NCBI GenBank assembly: GCA_020746995.1
Contig: JAGPXD010000003.1
Coordinates: 4,960,001-5,024,000 of the forward strand
Length of the DNA: 64,000 nt
DNA from: Plectosphaerella cucumerina
Taxonomy: Eukaryota > Ascomycota > Sordariomycetes > Glomerellales > Plectosphaerellaceae
Direction of reading: 5' to 3'
Part shown: positions 33,998-45,749 of the stretch, in pieces
How the letters are laid out: each line of letters starts with the position of its first letter
Position numbering within the stretch: position 1 is the first letter of the stretch
Translations under genes and position numbers: made by a program
The notes under the pieces: generated by a model
What the model saw: only the letters and a program-made list of their open reading frames with translations
Told to the model about the DNA's origin: nothing
Databases searched by the model: none

Positions 33998-34855
33998 GGT
34001 GCGTGTGTGTGTTTGCCGTGCCGTGGCCGTGCTGTCAGGTTGTCACGTCTCAGCAGACAATATCGCGACGAGTCGAAAATTCAATGGACCCAGCTCACGG
34101 GCCAGGGGCACGCCACACCACATCTGGGAATGTGGCTTGGCGGGGCCGGTGTGTGGCTGGGCACTCGGATGCCACTACAGCTCTTGGGGTACAACCCGTC
34201 TTTTCCTTCCGAGTCCCCGTAGCACGAGTAATTCGACGTGTTAGTATCCATGTAGTAGTCATTCTGGGACCAATGCTGATTTGTGGCGATTTTCAGTAAG
34301 TCTCTTCGAATATGTGATCTGGGGTCTCGTCAGCCGCCGGAAGGAGAGCATCTACTTTGAGGAAATGGGTCCGGGAATCAGCCCGGCAACGGTCCCGTCG
34401 GGTCCGGGTCCTTCGGAGTCGGACTTCCCGCTTCACGGGTTCTGGTCAGGTCTTACTATGCTCGCATTGTGATCGTTGGAGATGCTTATGCGAAGACCCC
34501 GTGTCGCCGTTGACCTCTTGAGATCCGGACTGCCGCTTAGTAACGTTAACCGAAGTGGCCCAAGTCGGTTTTGTTGATCTCGGGCGTGACTCGCGTCCTT
34601 CCAGACTGAATGCCAAAGCTCCAGAAACTCGCACTCCATCATTCTGAGGATGTTCCCTTGGACCTTGGGAACATGCTGTCCTGGGGCCGCAACCTGCAGT
34701 TCGTCAAAGACACAATATTACGGCTGAGTCAGCTAGCCGATCGTTACCAGGGTCCTTGCCATGATGTCTAGGCAGCACTGGCTCAGCCGTCGCACAAAGT
34801 GACAGAACATCTCCAACATCATCTCCCCCGCACTGGTGTGTACCAATCGAAAACT
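33998..34855. promoter_or_regulatory. Divergent region MRPL7 / epoxide hydrolase
   Basis: 858 bp between outward-facing starts. No TATA box, repeat or RNA gene was recognised. Confidence 0.6.
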
Positions 34856-36231
34856 ATGGCATCCCCTAAACCGTTCAAGATCGCGGTTCCAGAGGACCAA
34901 TTGGCCTGGATCAACGACCGTGTCCGCACTGCTCGCCTACCCCCAGGCAAGGACCTCCCGCAAGAGGAGATCTGGAAGTCTTGGGGTCTGCCGCAGGATT
35001 ACGCCCGAGGGATTCACGAGTACTGGACGACAAAGTATGACTGGCGCCGTGTCGAAGGCCAGCTCAACGCAGAGCTCTCGCAGTTCACCATTCCCATCAG
35101 ACACAACGACGAGGAGCTGAGCATCCACTTTGTTCACCACCGGTCCGAGAGACAGGACGCCATCCCGCTCCTCTTCCTCCACGGCTGGCCAGGCAGCTTC
35201 CTCGAGGTCCGGCCCATTATCAAGTTTCTCACCCACCCGCCATCCGCCAGTGATCCGGCGTACCACGTCGTGGCACCCTCGTTGCCGGGTTTCGGGTTCT
35301 CCTCCTACCCGTCTAAGCCCTGCAGCCCCATGGACATTGCCGAGATCAACCACAAGCTCATGCTTGCTGTGGGATATGACAATTTCATGCTGCAAGGTGG
35401 CGACTGGGGATCTATGATCGGCCGCATTCTCGCAGCCAGTCATCCAGAGAGCTGCAGGGCGATACACCTGAACTGTGTGATCTCAGGCCCACCCAGCGCC
35501 CTCCGGCACCCACTCGCCATCGGCCGCCTGCTTCTCGCCTATGTTACCGGCGGCTGGGGTCTTACCGACTATCAATCGAAGTCCCTTGCCCGGACTCAGT
35601 GGTGGATGACCCACGAGGCGGGATACCAGGAGATTCAGGGTACGAAGCCTCAGACGCTGGCATATGGGCTCACCGACTCGCCGTTCGGCATGGCCTGCTG
35701 GCTTCACGAGAAGGTGCACTACCTAGTTGACGACGACTTTTCGTGGGAGCATGAGGAGATCATTACACTGGCGATGGTAAGACATGGAACGGGGCGAGCC
35801 GGAGAACGCGTGCTGACCAAATGTGCGACTAGCCGTATATCATCAACGGAACCCCGGGCCACGCTGAGGTCTACAAGTGGATTCCTCGCAACGGAGAGAA
35901 GTCGCTGATGGAAGCACTCCGGACGATCCCCGCGAGCGTGACCTGCGGCGCGTCTCTTTTCCCGAAAGGTACGTTTCGTCTGCAATGATCGCTACAGCAT
36001 CGTCCTCCTGACCTTTCACAACTTTAAGATGTCCTCTACGTTCCCGAATGGTGGGCGAGATGCAATGTGGCTGAGAATATCACGTTCTGGAGAGAACACC
36101 ATGTTGGGGGGCATTTCCCATCCCTTGAACGGCCGAGCACACTTGTGGCGGATGTCAGGGAATTCACCAAGACGGTGAATGAGCAAGACCTGGAGGTGCT
36201 GCGCAAGAGCGGGAATAAGAGGCTGACATAG
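34856..36231 (+). CDS. Epoxide hydrolase, microsomal (EHN) type
   Basis: Three exons, 34856-35776, 35833-35968 and 36029-36231, give 419 residues. It is an alpha/beta hydrolase that opens epoxides with water to vicinal diols. It has the N-terminal EHN domain (KIAVPEDQLAWINDRVRTAR...) then the hydrolase core: oxyanion motif HGWPGSF, nucleophile elbow GGDWGSMIGR with Asp183, probable acid Asp353 in FPKD, and catalytic His381 in GGHFPS. A full catalytic set is present, so it is probably active. No signal peptide or N-terminal membrane anchor is seen, so a soluble enzyme like the Aspergillus niger EH is likely. Possible roles are detoxification or tailoring of a lipid or secondary metabolite; no biosynthetic cluster surrounds it. 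An in-frame ATG at 34799 would add 19 residues. Confidence 0.93.
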
Positions 36232-37836
36232 AGCCCGCCCGTCTGGTTCGCCTTGCTTGTACGTGTAGCGTTGCGTTCAGGCTGAATGGATATTGGAAGC
36301 CCCATGCGTACAGGTACCTACAATTAGGTTGACGTCAAGCCATCACGGGCGTTGTCGTCGCCTGTGACGTACGCAGCTTGATCATCGGTCCCATGCCATG
36401 CGTCAGGGTTCCATCACAGCGAGATGCCTGGTGCCATGCACCACGCGTACCATCAGGCAACCTCGAAAAACCCCTGGCCCGCTGTCAACCAAGTGATCTG
36501 CGATGCTGCGCTTGGCGTCCAGACCAACAATCCCGCCACTGACGGGCTGATCCCTCCGGGCGATGGGGCAGACCGGCCGGGGCCCTGCAAGGGTCCGACA
36601 CAGCGCGTGTTCAGGACAAGCCTGGGTCTTTCGGCCTCGTGGGTCGACTATCAGGCAGACGGTAAAGAGAAAAAAACCGAGACTCGGGACCCGCGGGCCG
36701 CATTCAACGCTTTTTGGAGCCCAGTGTCGGGCTGAGCTGCTCGCCGGCGCGGGCCCGGGCATGTCAAAAGTCACCGAAGGGCGGGCATCAGCACCAGACC
36801 AGCCCCAAAATATGCGAACATCAGGCGCCCGTTCGCCTGTTTCCCGCCAATAGCCGGCCGGTGCCTCGCACACCCTTTTCCGAGTCGTTCGCTCGCATTG
36901 AGTTCTTTTCGGGTCCGTCCTCCGACCAAGTTCGGTCTCGGTTGATCTTCGCCCAGCCACTTCACTGCACCTAAAGGGACAGGGGGCCTTCAGCTCCAGG
37001 CGCCGGGGAAAATAGATTGCCTCTCACGTCACTCTGCGTGACAACACCCCTCCTTTCTGGACGTTTCCAGGGAAGAAAAGGTGACTTTTGAGGATTGGAT
37101 GTTTCTAAGCAATCTGACGGACGGAGCGGGCTGTAGCAATCCGTCCCGTCGCGGCGATGCTTGCCTGCCCGGCCGCCCGTGCTATGCAACTCCAACTTGG
37201 CGCCCAGCAAAGCCTATTCGTAGTAGCCACCTGGACCCTGAAACGCGAAACTCACCCGATCCCACCCACGAGTTGGGGCTCGCTCTCTGTCCTGGGTCGT
37301 GGAATGGCCTGGCCTGAATAAGACCCGACCCGACTCGAGCCTCGAATCCCAGTGCTGTCACGGCTGCACAGACTCCACTGTAGAAGCAACCATTGTCCCA
37401 CTAGCGGGTGCCACTTCCCGCCCCCAGTGCAGCAGCACGCCCGTCGCCGCCTGAGGTGCTGCATGCTCCCGCTCAGTGGGCAGGTACTGTAGCGGCTCAG
37501 GCTCAGGTCTCACCCCAGAACGCCCATAACGCCCCGACTGCCGGGCGGCACGGCGTCCTTCAAGTTCACCCCTCCATCCCGCCGCTCTCTCGCTCCTTCC
37601 ACCCCTCCTCCCACCGACGCCTTTGCACCACCAGACTCAAACTCGACAACTGAAAGATCCCGTCTTCCAGCGCACGGCAGCCCCGACTGTCTGCTGCTTT
37701 GGAATCTTCACAAATCTCGCTCTTTCAACAGCGCCCATGTCCACGACAACCTCGAACAAGCTCGAACCCCTCCACGACACCCAATAACACTTGCAACTAC
37801 CAACACCACACCTACGCGCCCGAGGCCTCTCTCGCC
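36232..37836. promoter_or_regulatory. Region upstream of the deubiquitinase gene
   Basis: 1.6 kb. The last 500 bp are C/A-rich on the plus strand, as in fungal leaders. Short open frames on both strands have no domain. Confidence 0.5.
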
Positions 37837-40517
37837 ATGAAGGCCAGGCGCCTCTTCAGCGTCAAGGATAAAAATGGCACACATCGCAGGAACAAGTCCT
37901 CGGAGCCTGGGCACAAGGTATGCTTGACCCTCCTGCTACTTGCCGTCCTTTGCCATCCCCATTGCCATCCCCATTGGCTTCCTTGGTGTACCTCGATGCT
38001 TCTTGCCAAGCAGCAAACTGACGAGCCATCGCCATCCTTTAGAACCACTCAGTCGACTTTCTGAAACTATTCAAGAACGATGCAGCACCGAAACAGAGCG
38101 CCGACAAGGACGAGAAGACAAAGGTCAAGCCCGCCGACTACCCCTCCCCCTCGTTTGCCTCGACCAGCGCTCTGACCAGCCTCCAGATTGACGAAGTCTC
38201 CCGAGTCCTTGCCGAAGTCGACATCACCGACGTTTCCACCGACCACATTCGCGAGGCCCTGGACAACGAGTACGCCGCTGGCGACATTGCGAAGGCTGTT
38301 GATTTCATCCAGATGGCCACCCGCGCCTCGCAAGGCAAGATATTGCCATATGACCCCAAGACGCAGATGACCGGCGCCGTCAACCGCGAGTTTGTCACCT
38401 GCTATCTAGACGCTCTGCTCTTCGCCATGTTTGCCAGGATGGACGCATACGAGCCCATGCTGCAGCATGAGTTCACCGATGAGCCCCGCAAGAAGCTCGC
38501 TACACTGCTACGCCTGTGGGTGAACATGTTGAGGGCAGGCAAGCTCATCCACACTGATATGGTACGAACGCTTCAAACTGCCACCTGGAAGCTGGCCGAT
38601 CAAGGCTGACCGTCCATCTAGACCAAAGCCATCCAGGAGACCCTCGCAGAGTGCGGCTGGCCAGATGCTAAAGAGCTGGAGCAACAAGACACCTCGGAAG
38701 CGTTCGCCTTCATCACGGAAACCCTCCAGCTGCCGTTACTACAGCTGCAGGTCGACCTCTTCCACCAGGGAAAGAGAGACGAGGATGACCACAAGATCGT
38801 CCAGGAACGTCTCCTCAACCTAGCCGTTCCCCCAGACCCAGAAGGCAAGGGCCTGCGGCTGGAGGACTGCCTGGAAGAATACTTCAACACAAAGGTCGAT
38901 GTGCTGCGCGATAGCCACGACGAAAAGATGGAAGCTCGCCGTCCTGGAGCGTCCCGTCTCAACACCATAAGGCTGGTGACCAGAGAAGACGATCCGGCAG
39001 CGTCTGATGCGATGCTCACCGCATCACCCGTCCAAGTCTCGCCCACAATAGAGAGGCATCCCGTCACGATATTGCCCAACGGCACGCCACTGGCGGTGAA
39101 TGGAGAGGCAGCCAAAGACGGCGAGGCGGCGGGTTCCTCAAGACCTACCGCGCGCCATCGGTCCACGAGCGTCATCCAGCACGTCATGGTAGAGAACAAA
39201 CAGCACTCGAAAGACCCCGACTCGACCGCCAGCCTCCTCGAGAGGGCACGGAGAACAAGCTCGACCGTAGTCAAAGCCGTGACCATCCCCGCCTGGCAAT
39301 TCTTCCGACTCATCCCGTGGCACACAACTGCCCACACCGCTCCGCAAAACGACCAAGACCTTGCCATGAACTTTAGGCAGAAGCCCGTCGTCGGTATCTG
39401 CCTGAAGCGCTACGGCTTGAACGCACAGAACCAGCCTATGCGCCTCAACACCTACATCGACATCCCAGACAGCCTCAAGCTGCCTCACTTCATGCTGGCC
39501 AACGACGAGAGCCACGTCGAGGAAGACCCCAACGGCTTCAGCACGGAATATAAGCTCGTGCTGCAGTCTGTGGTCTGCCATCGCGGCGACTCGGTCTACA
39601 GCGGCCACTACATCGCCTTCTCCCGCGTCGCCCCCAAGCTTCTCAAGGACAACCGCAGGCACAACTTTGACCCGCCACCAGACTACGAGGAACCCCAATG
39701 GGTCAAGTTCGATGATCTGGAATACAACAACCGCATTACATACGTGGACGACCTGAAACAGGCCCTCAAGGAGGAGATGCCGTATCTGCTCTTCTACCAG
39801 ATCGTCCCCATGGTCGAGGTGTCATCGACAGACGAGACCGACTTGGAGCCTCCTTCCTACGCCGATTCCAAGGCCAGCGTCACCACATCGACCGTCGCTA
39901 GTCTCTCTGATAGTGGCTTGCTCGGCAGTACCCAGGCAAACGACAGTGACTACTTCGAGGCCAGGGCCGGCACCCCACCAAAGGAGTACAGCGTGCGCTT
40001 CAGCTCGGATCTCGAGAGGCCACCGCGCCTCAGCTTCGACGAGACGGATGATGATGAGGCGAGACGGGGGCGCCGGACACCTGTCAAGACCCCCGACACC
40101 GTTTCACCCGCCGTCACGCCGGGAGAAGAGTCTACCAGGGACCGCCTCTCCCGCGCCGCAGCCCTCTTCACGAACAAGAACCGCAGTCGGCCACCGAGCC
40201 AGGCGGGTGAGGGTAGAATGAGCCTGACTATGAACCGGCTGGGCGGCCTCATCCGGACAAGCAAGGAGCCTCTGAGGGACCCCAACGCCATCGCCGCCTC
40301 CATTAGTGCTCCGCCGCCCCTGGCGCCCGGGCTCGCCTCCGGCCCGCCGTCCGCTCGCCAGTCAGTCGATTTCCCCCGGCCATCGTTCGAATCCGAGTCT
40401 CGCCTCGACCTGGGCCACCCCAAATCGGAGCAGTCGACGCCGCGGAAGCACAACCACAGACGGATCAAGTCGAAGAACAAGGGCGAGCAGCCGGAGAGGG
40501 AGTGTAGCCTGATGTAA
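37837..40517 (+). CDS. USP-type deubiquitinase with C-terminal CaaX box
   Basis: Three exons, 37837-37917, 38043-38561 and 38622-40517, give 831 residues. The ubiquitin-specific protease core is visible: Cys box REFVTCYLDALLFAMF with Cys147, the QQDTSEAF box, PVVGICLKRYG, and His box YSGHYIAFSR with His529. The Cys box lacks the usual GNTC and reads TCYLD, reminiscent of the CYLD branch. About 130 residues of Ser/Thr-rich sequence are inserted between the QQD box and the second half of the core. The tail after residue 600 is Ser/Pro/Arg-rich and probably disordered, ending in a basic stretch and CSLM, a good farnesylation-type CaaX box. This suggests membrane anchoring. An enzyme with this Cys box should be active because Cys and His are kept, but substrates are unknown. 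I recognise the superfamily, not a named ortholog. Confidence 0.88.
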
Positions 40518-41003
40518 GGCTGGGCAGAAGAGGGTTGATGACTTTTATGATACACACCGACATATTGCATCAGGGGCGGGGCGCTTGAAATGGACAGCTT
40601 GGGATGGATCTGCACACCGAGGCGAAGCCGGGGGAAGGAAGGAGCCTCGTATTTTTTGGACCAGACTCGGGTTGGAGTTGCATCATGGAGTTTTCATGCA
40701 AGAAATGGTTAGCATTGAGCCATCTGAGCGAGGCGGGCGGCTTGTACGAGTCTGGATAGCAGAATTACACTAATCAGGATGCCATCACGGAACTGTTGAT
40801 GTGTATGTTGACGGTTGTCTCTAGTGATTCTGTATGGACGAAGCTATGGAGTATCTACAGGCTTCTGCGGGCGAGTGATTTGTCCTGTCCATCGTTATGC
40901 ATGTGCGGTCCTCCCATGGCCTCGGCCACCAAGCAAGGCCGATCCCGGGCCATTGATAATAAATACTGTGTTCACCTGATAAAAGTCCTTCCGTGCGCTC
41001 CGC
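40518..41003. other. Convergent 3' region, deubiquitinase / PFK-2
   Basis: 486 bp between two stops; nothing recognisable besides presumed 3' UTRs. Confidence 0.7.
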
Positions 41004-42914
41004 TTAGTCCTCATCGTCAACCTTGTCCTTGACCATCTCGGCGGCGGTGTTGATGACCTTCTCGGGCGGGCGTTCGACGACGACGGGCTCGGCGGGGGAG
41101 GCGAGGCCGCCGCCGGGGAGGGGGCTGAGTGTGCCGCTGGCGGTGCCGGAGCCGGGGACGCTGGTGGGACCGGAGGTGGGGACGGGGATCCTGATGTCCT
41201 GGGGGGAGCCGGGGGTCATCTTTGGGTCGATGCCGGGGATGTGGATGCGCTTGGCCTCGTTCTGGTAGGCGGCGGGGATGATCTCGATGATCTCGTCGCG
41301 GGGGAACTTGAGGTTGGGGATGTCCATGGTGGAGCAGTGCATGAGGTAGGCGTAGAGGACGCGGAGGACGGATTCGTGGGCGATGATGAGGAGGTCGTTT
41401 TGCTCGCGCTCGAGTTCGAGGATGATGGGCTCGAGGCGGACGGCGAGGTCGTGGTAGGACTGGGGGGTTAGCTTTGGTTAAGGGGAGAAGTGATAGGTAG
41501 ACATACCTCGGCCCTGGGGTAGCGGTGGTGGTAGGGGTCCAGCTCGTGCTTCTCGACCTCCTCGGGGTAGAGGGCCCTGATGGCGCGCTCGGCCATCTTC
41601 TCGCACACGCCGGGGTTGATCTGGCTCATCTGCGAGCGCTGGCGGACCTTATAGCCCTTGTCCTTGAGGTAGTCGGCCGTCTGCACCGTCCTAAGGCGGG
41701 TCGAGGTCCAGACGGAGAGGGCACGGAGGGGCGTGTCGACGCCGCCCTTTGCGATGAGGGCTGCGCGCTCCTGCTCGCGGTGGCGGAGCAGGGTCTCTGA
41801 CATTTTTGCAGCGTAGGCCTTGCCCTCGTCGGAGAGGGGGGCGTCGGCCTTGTACGAGTCCTCCTCGGTGGTGGTGCCGGCGCGGACGAAGAAGGTGGTG
41901 CGGAACTTGATGTGGAGGTTGGTGAGGTAGAAGACGATGCGGTGGGAGAGGTAGTTGAAGGAGAGGTTGTTGTAGAAGAAGCTCTGGCCGGCGTTGATCA
42001 TGCGGATGTAGTTGAGCTCCTTCTCGGCCATGGTCTCGAAGGTGGGGATCTTCATGTCGATGCGCTTGAGGTAGAGCTCGGCAGCCTCATCGGGCGACAT
42101 GCCGGCGAACTGATGACGGTGTTAGATTGGGAGCAGGTCAGAGGGGATGGTATGGTGACTTGCATCTGGCGAGGTGATCTTGACGTTGCGGGCGTTTTCC
42201 TTGAGGATGGCCTCGTCGTCGACAAAGGACTCGATGAAGAGGGTCTGGACATCATGCTTGGCGAACTCCTTAGCCAGAGAACGGCGGCCGCTGGCGGTCT
42301 GGTTGACGGCGTCGTAGATGGCGACCTGGCCGTTCTCGTGATTCAGCCAGGCGTAGATGTCCTCGCGACACTTCTTGAGAATCTTCTGGCGGAGGATGAC
42401 GGAGGCGGGGGTTGCGTTGGGGAAGAAGTAGTCCTCGGGGACGACACCGCCGGGGCCGACTGTGGCGCGGCGGTAGTCGCCGAGGTGGAAGATGCGGGTC
42501 TTGACACCAAGCCTGGGGAGTCGGTCAGATTTATGTTACAGTCGGGGGATAGGGGTAAGGTCGTACCAGCCCAGGTAGCGTGCGAGGGAGACACAGACAT
42601 GGCTGCTCAGGTCAGCGTCGTCCACACATGTGTTTGAGCGTTGCTTGCAGGACTTACGTCTTGCCACGGGCAGGCAAGCCTACCATGACGATGGCGATGC
42701 GTCCCGAGTGGAAGAGGCGGCCGGACATGGTGCTGTAGAGCTGGGCAGGAGCCATGTCCTGGTCCTCGGGGACATCATGGATGCCATCGATGAAGGTGGA
42801 GCTTTTGCGCCTATACCGGGGCGCATTGGCGGCGATTTCCGCAGTGCTGTCGGGAGGGTCAGTGTCCAAGTCGCTGGCAAGCTCGGGCCTGGGCTGCAGG
42901 GCTGGTGCAGACAT
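41004..42914 (-). CDS. 6-phosphofructo-2-kinase (bifunctional-type, phosphatase site altered)
   Basis: Five exons, 42658-42914, 42567-42602, 42164-42512, 41507-42109 and 41004-41459, give 566 residues. The kinase domain makes fructose 2,6-bisphosphate, the activator of glycolysis. Its Walker A motif GLPARGKT is at 79-86, followed by VCVSLARYLGWLGVKTRIFHLGDYRR and SFVDDEAIL. The C-terminal half has the phosphoglycerate-mutase-like fold, but the phosphohistidine motif RHG reads RAG (290-292), and the catalytic Glu of the EIDAGVC-type segment appears as Gln in SQINPGVCE. The later His443 (IIAHES) is kept. By analogy with yeast Pfk26, where that His is Ser, this is predicted to be kinase-only. 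An RRKSS site near residue 37 could be a PKA target. Intron 3 uses a GC donor (GAT|GCAAGT). Only the GC-AG splice restores ITSPDFAGMSPDEA. Confidence 0.92.
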
Positions 42915-44261
42915 GTCTGGCTGATCGAGGTGGTGAAGTGATGTGGATGGGCTGGGGTAAAGTGGAAAGTTACGAGGCTCAACGTTTGAGAGCCTCTTCC
43001 AGATATAAGACTGTTGATGGGGGCCTCGATGTGTTTGTAGTAAGGATCAGGAGGGAGATGTTTGATGGGAGGTGCAGGATATAATGGTATGCCGAGTTCT
43101 GGCCTCGAGGTAGAGGTAGCGATGCCACGAGGCTGCGAGGAGTCGACTACGACTCATCCCAACAACACCCTTTACCTGGCAGGAACCCATCCCGGGCAGT
43201 CATGAAAGAGGAAGGCGCGCGAGGATCAGGGGTGCGGAACGGGGGTGAACAAGGGGGTGCGATATGGCACTCACAGGAGGGTGTCCATTGTGAATAAGAG
43301 GCCGGGGTCCGATCCACCTCGACTTGACTACGCTCTGCACCGGCTTGACGATGATCCAGGGGTGGAAGACTCGTCACTATCGACTTCCATCCACGGGAGC
43401 TTCCGCTGATGGATGAAGATGGCGCTTTGCTTGGTGGAAGAGAGAAGGGAGTCAAGCGATCTTTTCAGAGGTCTGGACGTGTGGACTTTCGGTGAAGGTG
43501 CGTCCAAGTTGTGCCGATATGCCCCAAAAGATAACCTTGTTGATATCAGTAAAGGGTACAATGAGTTTCAAAGGGATGTAACTGACTGTGGCTAGAGATG
43601 CCGATAAGGAAGCATGTGATGAGGAGGAATGCTGCAATGAGTTGACATGGACGAGTGACGTTGAATCTCGGCTAGCAGCACCGTATGAGGGGCAACTCCG
43701 TCAAGCGGCGGGCTGATGCCGGAAGGCCGCTCTGCTGGGGGTGAACAGTCAGCCGGCAGATGGGGGCACTGGCTGTCAATGGGCGATGGATGGCGATGAT
43801 AATGTAATGTGTGTGTGTGAAAGGTCGGTCTGCCGAGGAGGATGAGAAGTAACGCCCGGTGCGGTCTCAGATATCCCGAGCTCGCCCAATGGATGGATGG
43901 ATTAGGTCTGCTTCAAACTTCAGTTGAATCTGTGATCTCATTGGGGGCTTTCCCTCCCTCTGAACTTGCGCCTGCCCGCTGCCCGCCCGCTGCAACAACG
44001 CCCAGAGAATCAACCGGCACGGCGGGACGCTGGAGCTCTTTGCGGCGTGCACGGGCCATTAGATGGCTCATCCCTCGGGTCTCCTCGGCACTGGCGTCAT
44101 TGGTCGCTCACCTCTTGCTCTCAGCATCACCGGCCAGCTGTCAGCATCGGCTCAGGACTGGCAGAACTTCGGCCTGGAAGCCAACGTAACGGGAGCTCCA
44201 GCTGGCCCGTGCCCTCTCTCTGTCCAGTCGTCCCAGTCCATTAGCGGGATGACCTACTTAA
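42915..44261. other. Region between PFK-2 promoter and Gfd2-like gene
   Basis: 1.35 kb: PFK-2 upstream DNA (minus strand) and then the 3' side of the next minus-strand gene. A short GT repeat near 43810 is the only repeat seen. No gene supported. Confidence 0.5.
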
Positions 44262-45242
44262 TCAAGACAAGTGTGCTTGTCGGTCTTGCTCAGGCTCGGC
44301 TCGGTCCAGGCTCTGCCTCAGCCACAACTTCATGCAACGTGTGAAGCACAGAAGGCACAACAGAACGGCAGTCCCGAAATCGGTATCTATGTATATACGA
44401 TAAGTTTCGTTTCGGCATGGACTTGGTCCTTTTATGGTCGTCTTGTCAGCCTCGTCCATCCTGGCCTCCCGCTTCTCCCGCTTCCTCTCGCGTTTTTCTA
44501 CTTGTCTCGCCTGTCGTCGTGCATCCTTCTCGCGCTTTCTCTCAATCAGAGCTTGCTCAATCTCATTTCTCGAAGGTGACCGAGGAGCTCGTGCAATGTC
44601 TCCAAGTTTCTGCAGTAGAGCTTGAGACCTAGACACGTCACTGTCGTACAACTCCTGTAGTCGTTCCGCATCCTTGACAGCCAGCATGAGCAATGCCTGT
44701 AGGGCAAAGTGAGCATCATTCCCAGCTGCGTGTAGATTGCCAGAAGGTACACCCAACGTTTCGCAAAGTTTCGCAAGGCTGAGGCGATAAGACAGCTGGA
44801 GAGGCCACTGTGCAACCTTGTTTGTATCGAAAAGATATAGCAGCCGTGAGCATGCAGAGTCGCGCGTGGATGTGAAGCCGGAAAAAGGGGCAAAGTCAAT
44901 GCCAAGATTATTGAACATCTTCAAGTCTCGGTAGGCCCCGTGAAAAACGTAAGCGAAATCTCGTTCCGCCGTCACCTCATGAATTTTCTCTTGGATCTCG
45001 GACAACTGGATTGGCCGGGACTCCCCATAGAAGAATGTTTCTGACGCCTTCTGGCAGTATTTCGAATCTCCCACGGTGAATTGATAAGATCGAATGAGAG
45101 TGTCCGAAGTAGACGGGTCGTGGTTCGTGAGATAATGGAGTCTCCGAGTGTCCAAGACGGAAATACCGACATGTAGTTGCGGATCCGGAGCGATCTTGTC
45201 GTAACCCTGATTGGTATCGATGTCGATTCTGACTAGCAGCAT
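44262..45242 (-). CDS. Gfd2/YDR514C-like DEDD exonuclease-fold protein
   Basis: Single exon, 326 residues from the ATG at 45242. An upstream in-frame ATG at 45368 would add 42 residues, but these look unlike the family, which typically begins near the first beta-strand. The ribonuclease-H-like DnaQ/DEDD pattern is visible: first acidic motif LLVRIDID (Asp7, Asp9), HVGISVLDTRRL, the second motif region FVFHG-like AYVFHGAYRDLKMFNNLG, LAKLCETLGVP, and the third motif LHAAGNDAHFALQALLMLA. This arrangement is that of the fungal Gfd2/YDR514C C-terminal domain family, whose biochemical role is poorly known; RNA or DNA 3'-5' exonuclease activity is inferred. After about residue 250 follows a very basic Arg/Lys/Glu stretch likely to form a helix, then a tail of doubtful coding quality. 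Confidence 0.75.
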   Translation of the reverse strand: MLLVRIDIDTNQGYDKIAPDPQLHVGISVLDTRRLHYLTNHDPSTSDTLIRSYQFTVGDSKYCQKASETFFYGESRPIQLSEIQEKIHEVTAERDFAYVFHGAYRDLKMFNNLGIDFAPFSGFTSTRDSACSRLLYLFDTNKVAQWPLQLSYRLSLAKLCETLGVPSGNLHAAGNDAHFALQALLMLAVKDAERLQELYDSDVSRSQALLQKLGDIARAPRSPSRNEIEQALIERKREKDARRQARQVEKRERKREKREARMDEADKTTIKGPSPCRNETYRIYIDTDFGTAVLLCLLCFTRCMKLWLRQSLDRAEPEQDRQAHLS

Positions 45243-45749
45243 TTTCAAATGTAGTACTCGTACATAAATGCAGTCTACCCCGCTCCAGGACTCCCGGCTC
45301 ATCAGGACTCCCGGCCCCGGCGTCGGGTGGCTCAGGCGTGGCTCAGGATTAAAGCAGCAAGGCCTCAATCCGTATCCAGCTTAGGTCAGCTTTGGTAAAA
45401 CCCACGTATCTCCTGGGTTCCCGTACCCATGCCCGTGCAATGCCATCCGTCAGAGGCTGAAGAAATTTATTTTGGCCTGCCAGCTCACGTCCAACTCACC
45501 CCAAACTCGCCCGAGGCTGCTCCCGCTGAGAGCTCCCACACCACACACACACCCGAACCTCCCATTCCCACACCTTCGGTTCCATCGACTCCGGGTGTCC
45601 TTCCTCCATCGCGAATCCGTTCCCAGCCTGCTCGTCCCCTGCCTGCACGTCTGGTTCCTTTGATTCCCGCCAATCTCCCGGGAATCCCCTACTACTCCTT
45701 TTTCCCTCGTCGCATCATCACCACACACACACCACATACATCGCCCACG
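45243..45749. promoter_or_regulatory. Divergent region Gfd2-like gene / TOM40
   Basis: 507 bp. From 45429 to 45749 the TOM40 reading frame stays open upstream of the chosen start, so an N-terminal extension of 107 residues is formally possible; the Pro/Thr/Ser-rich, CA-rich character fits a 5' leader better. Confidence 0.6.
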
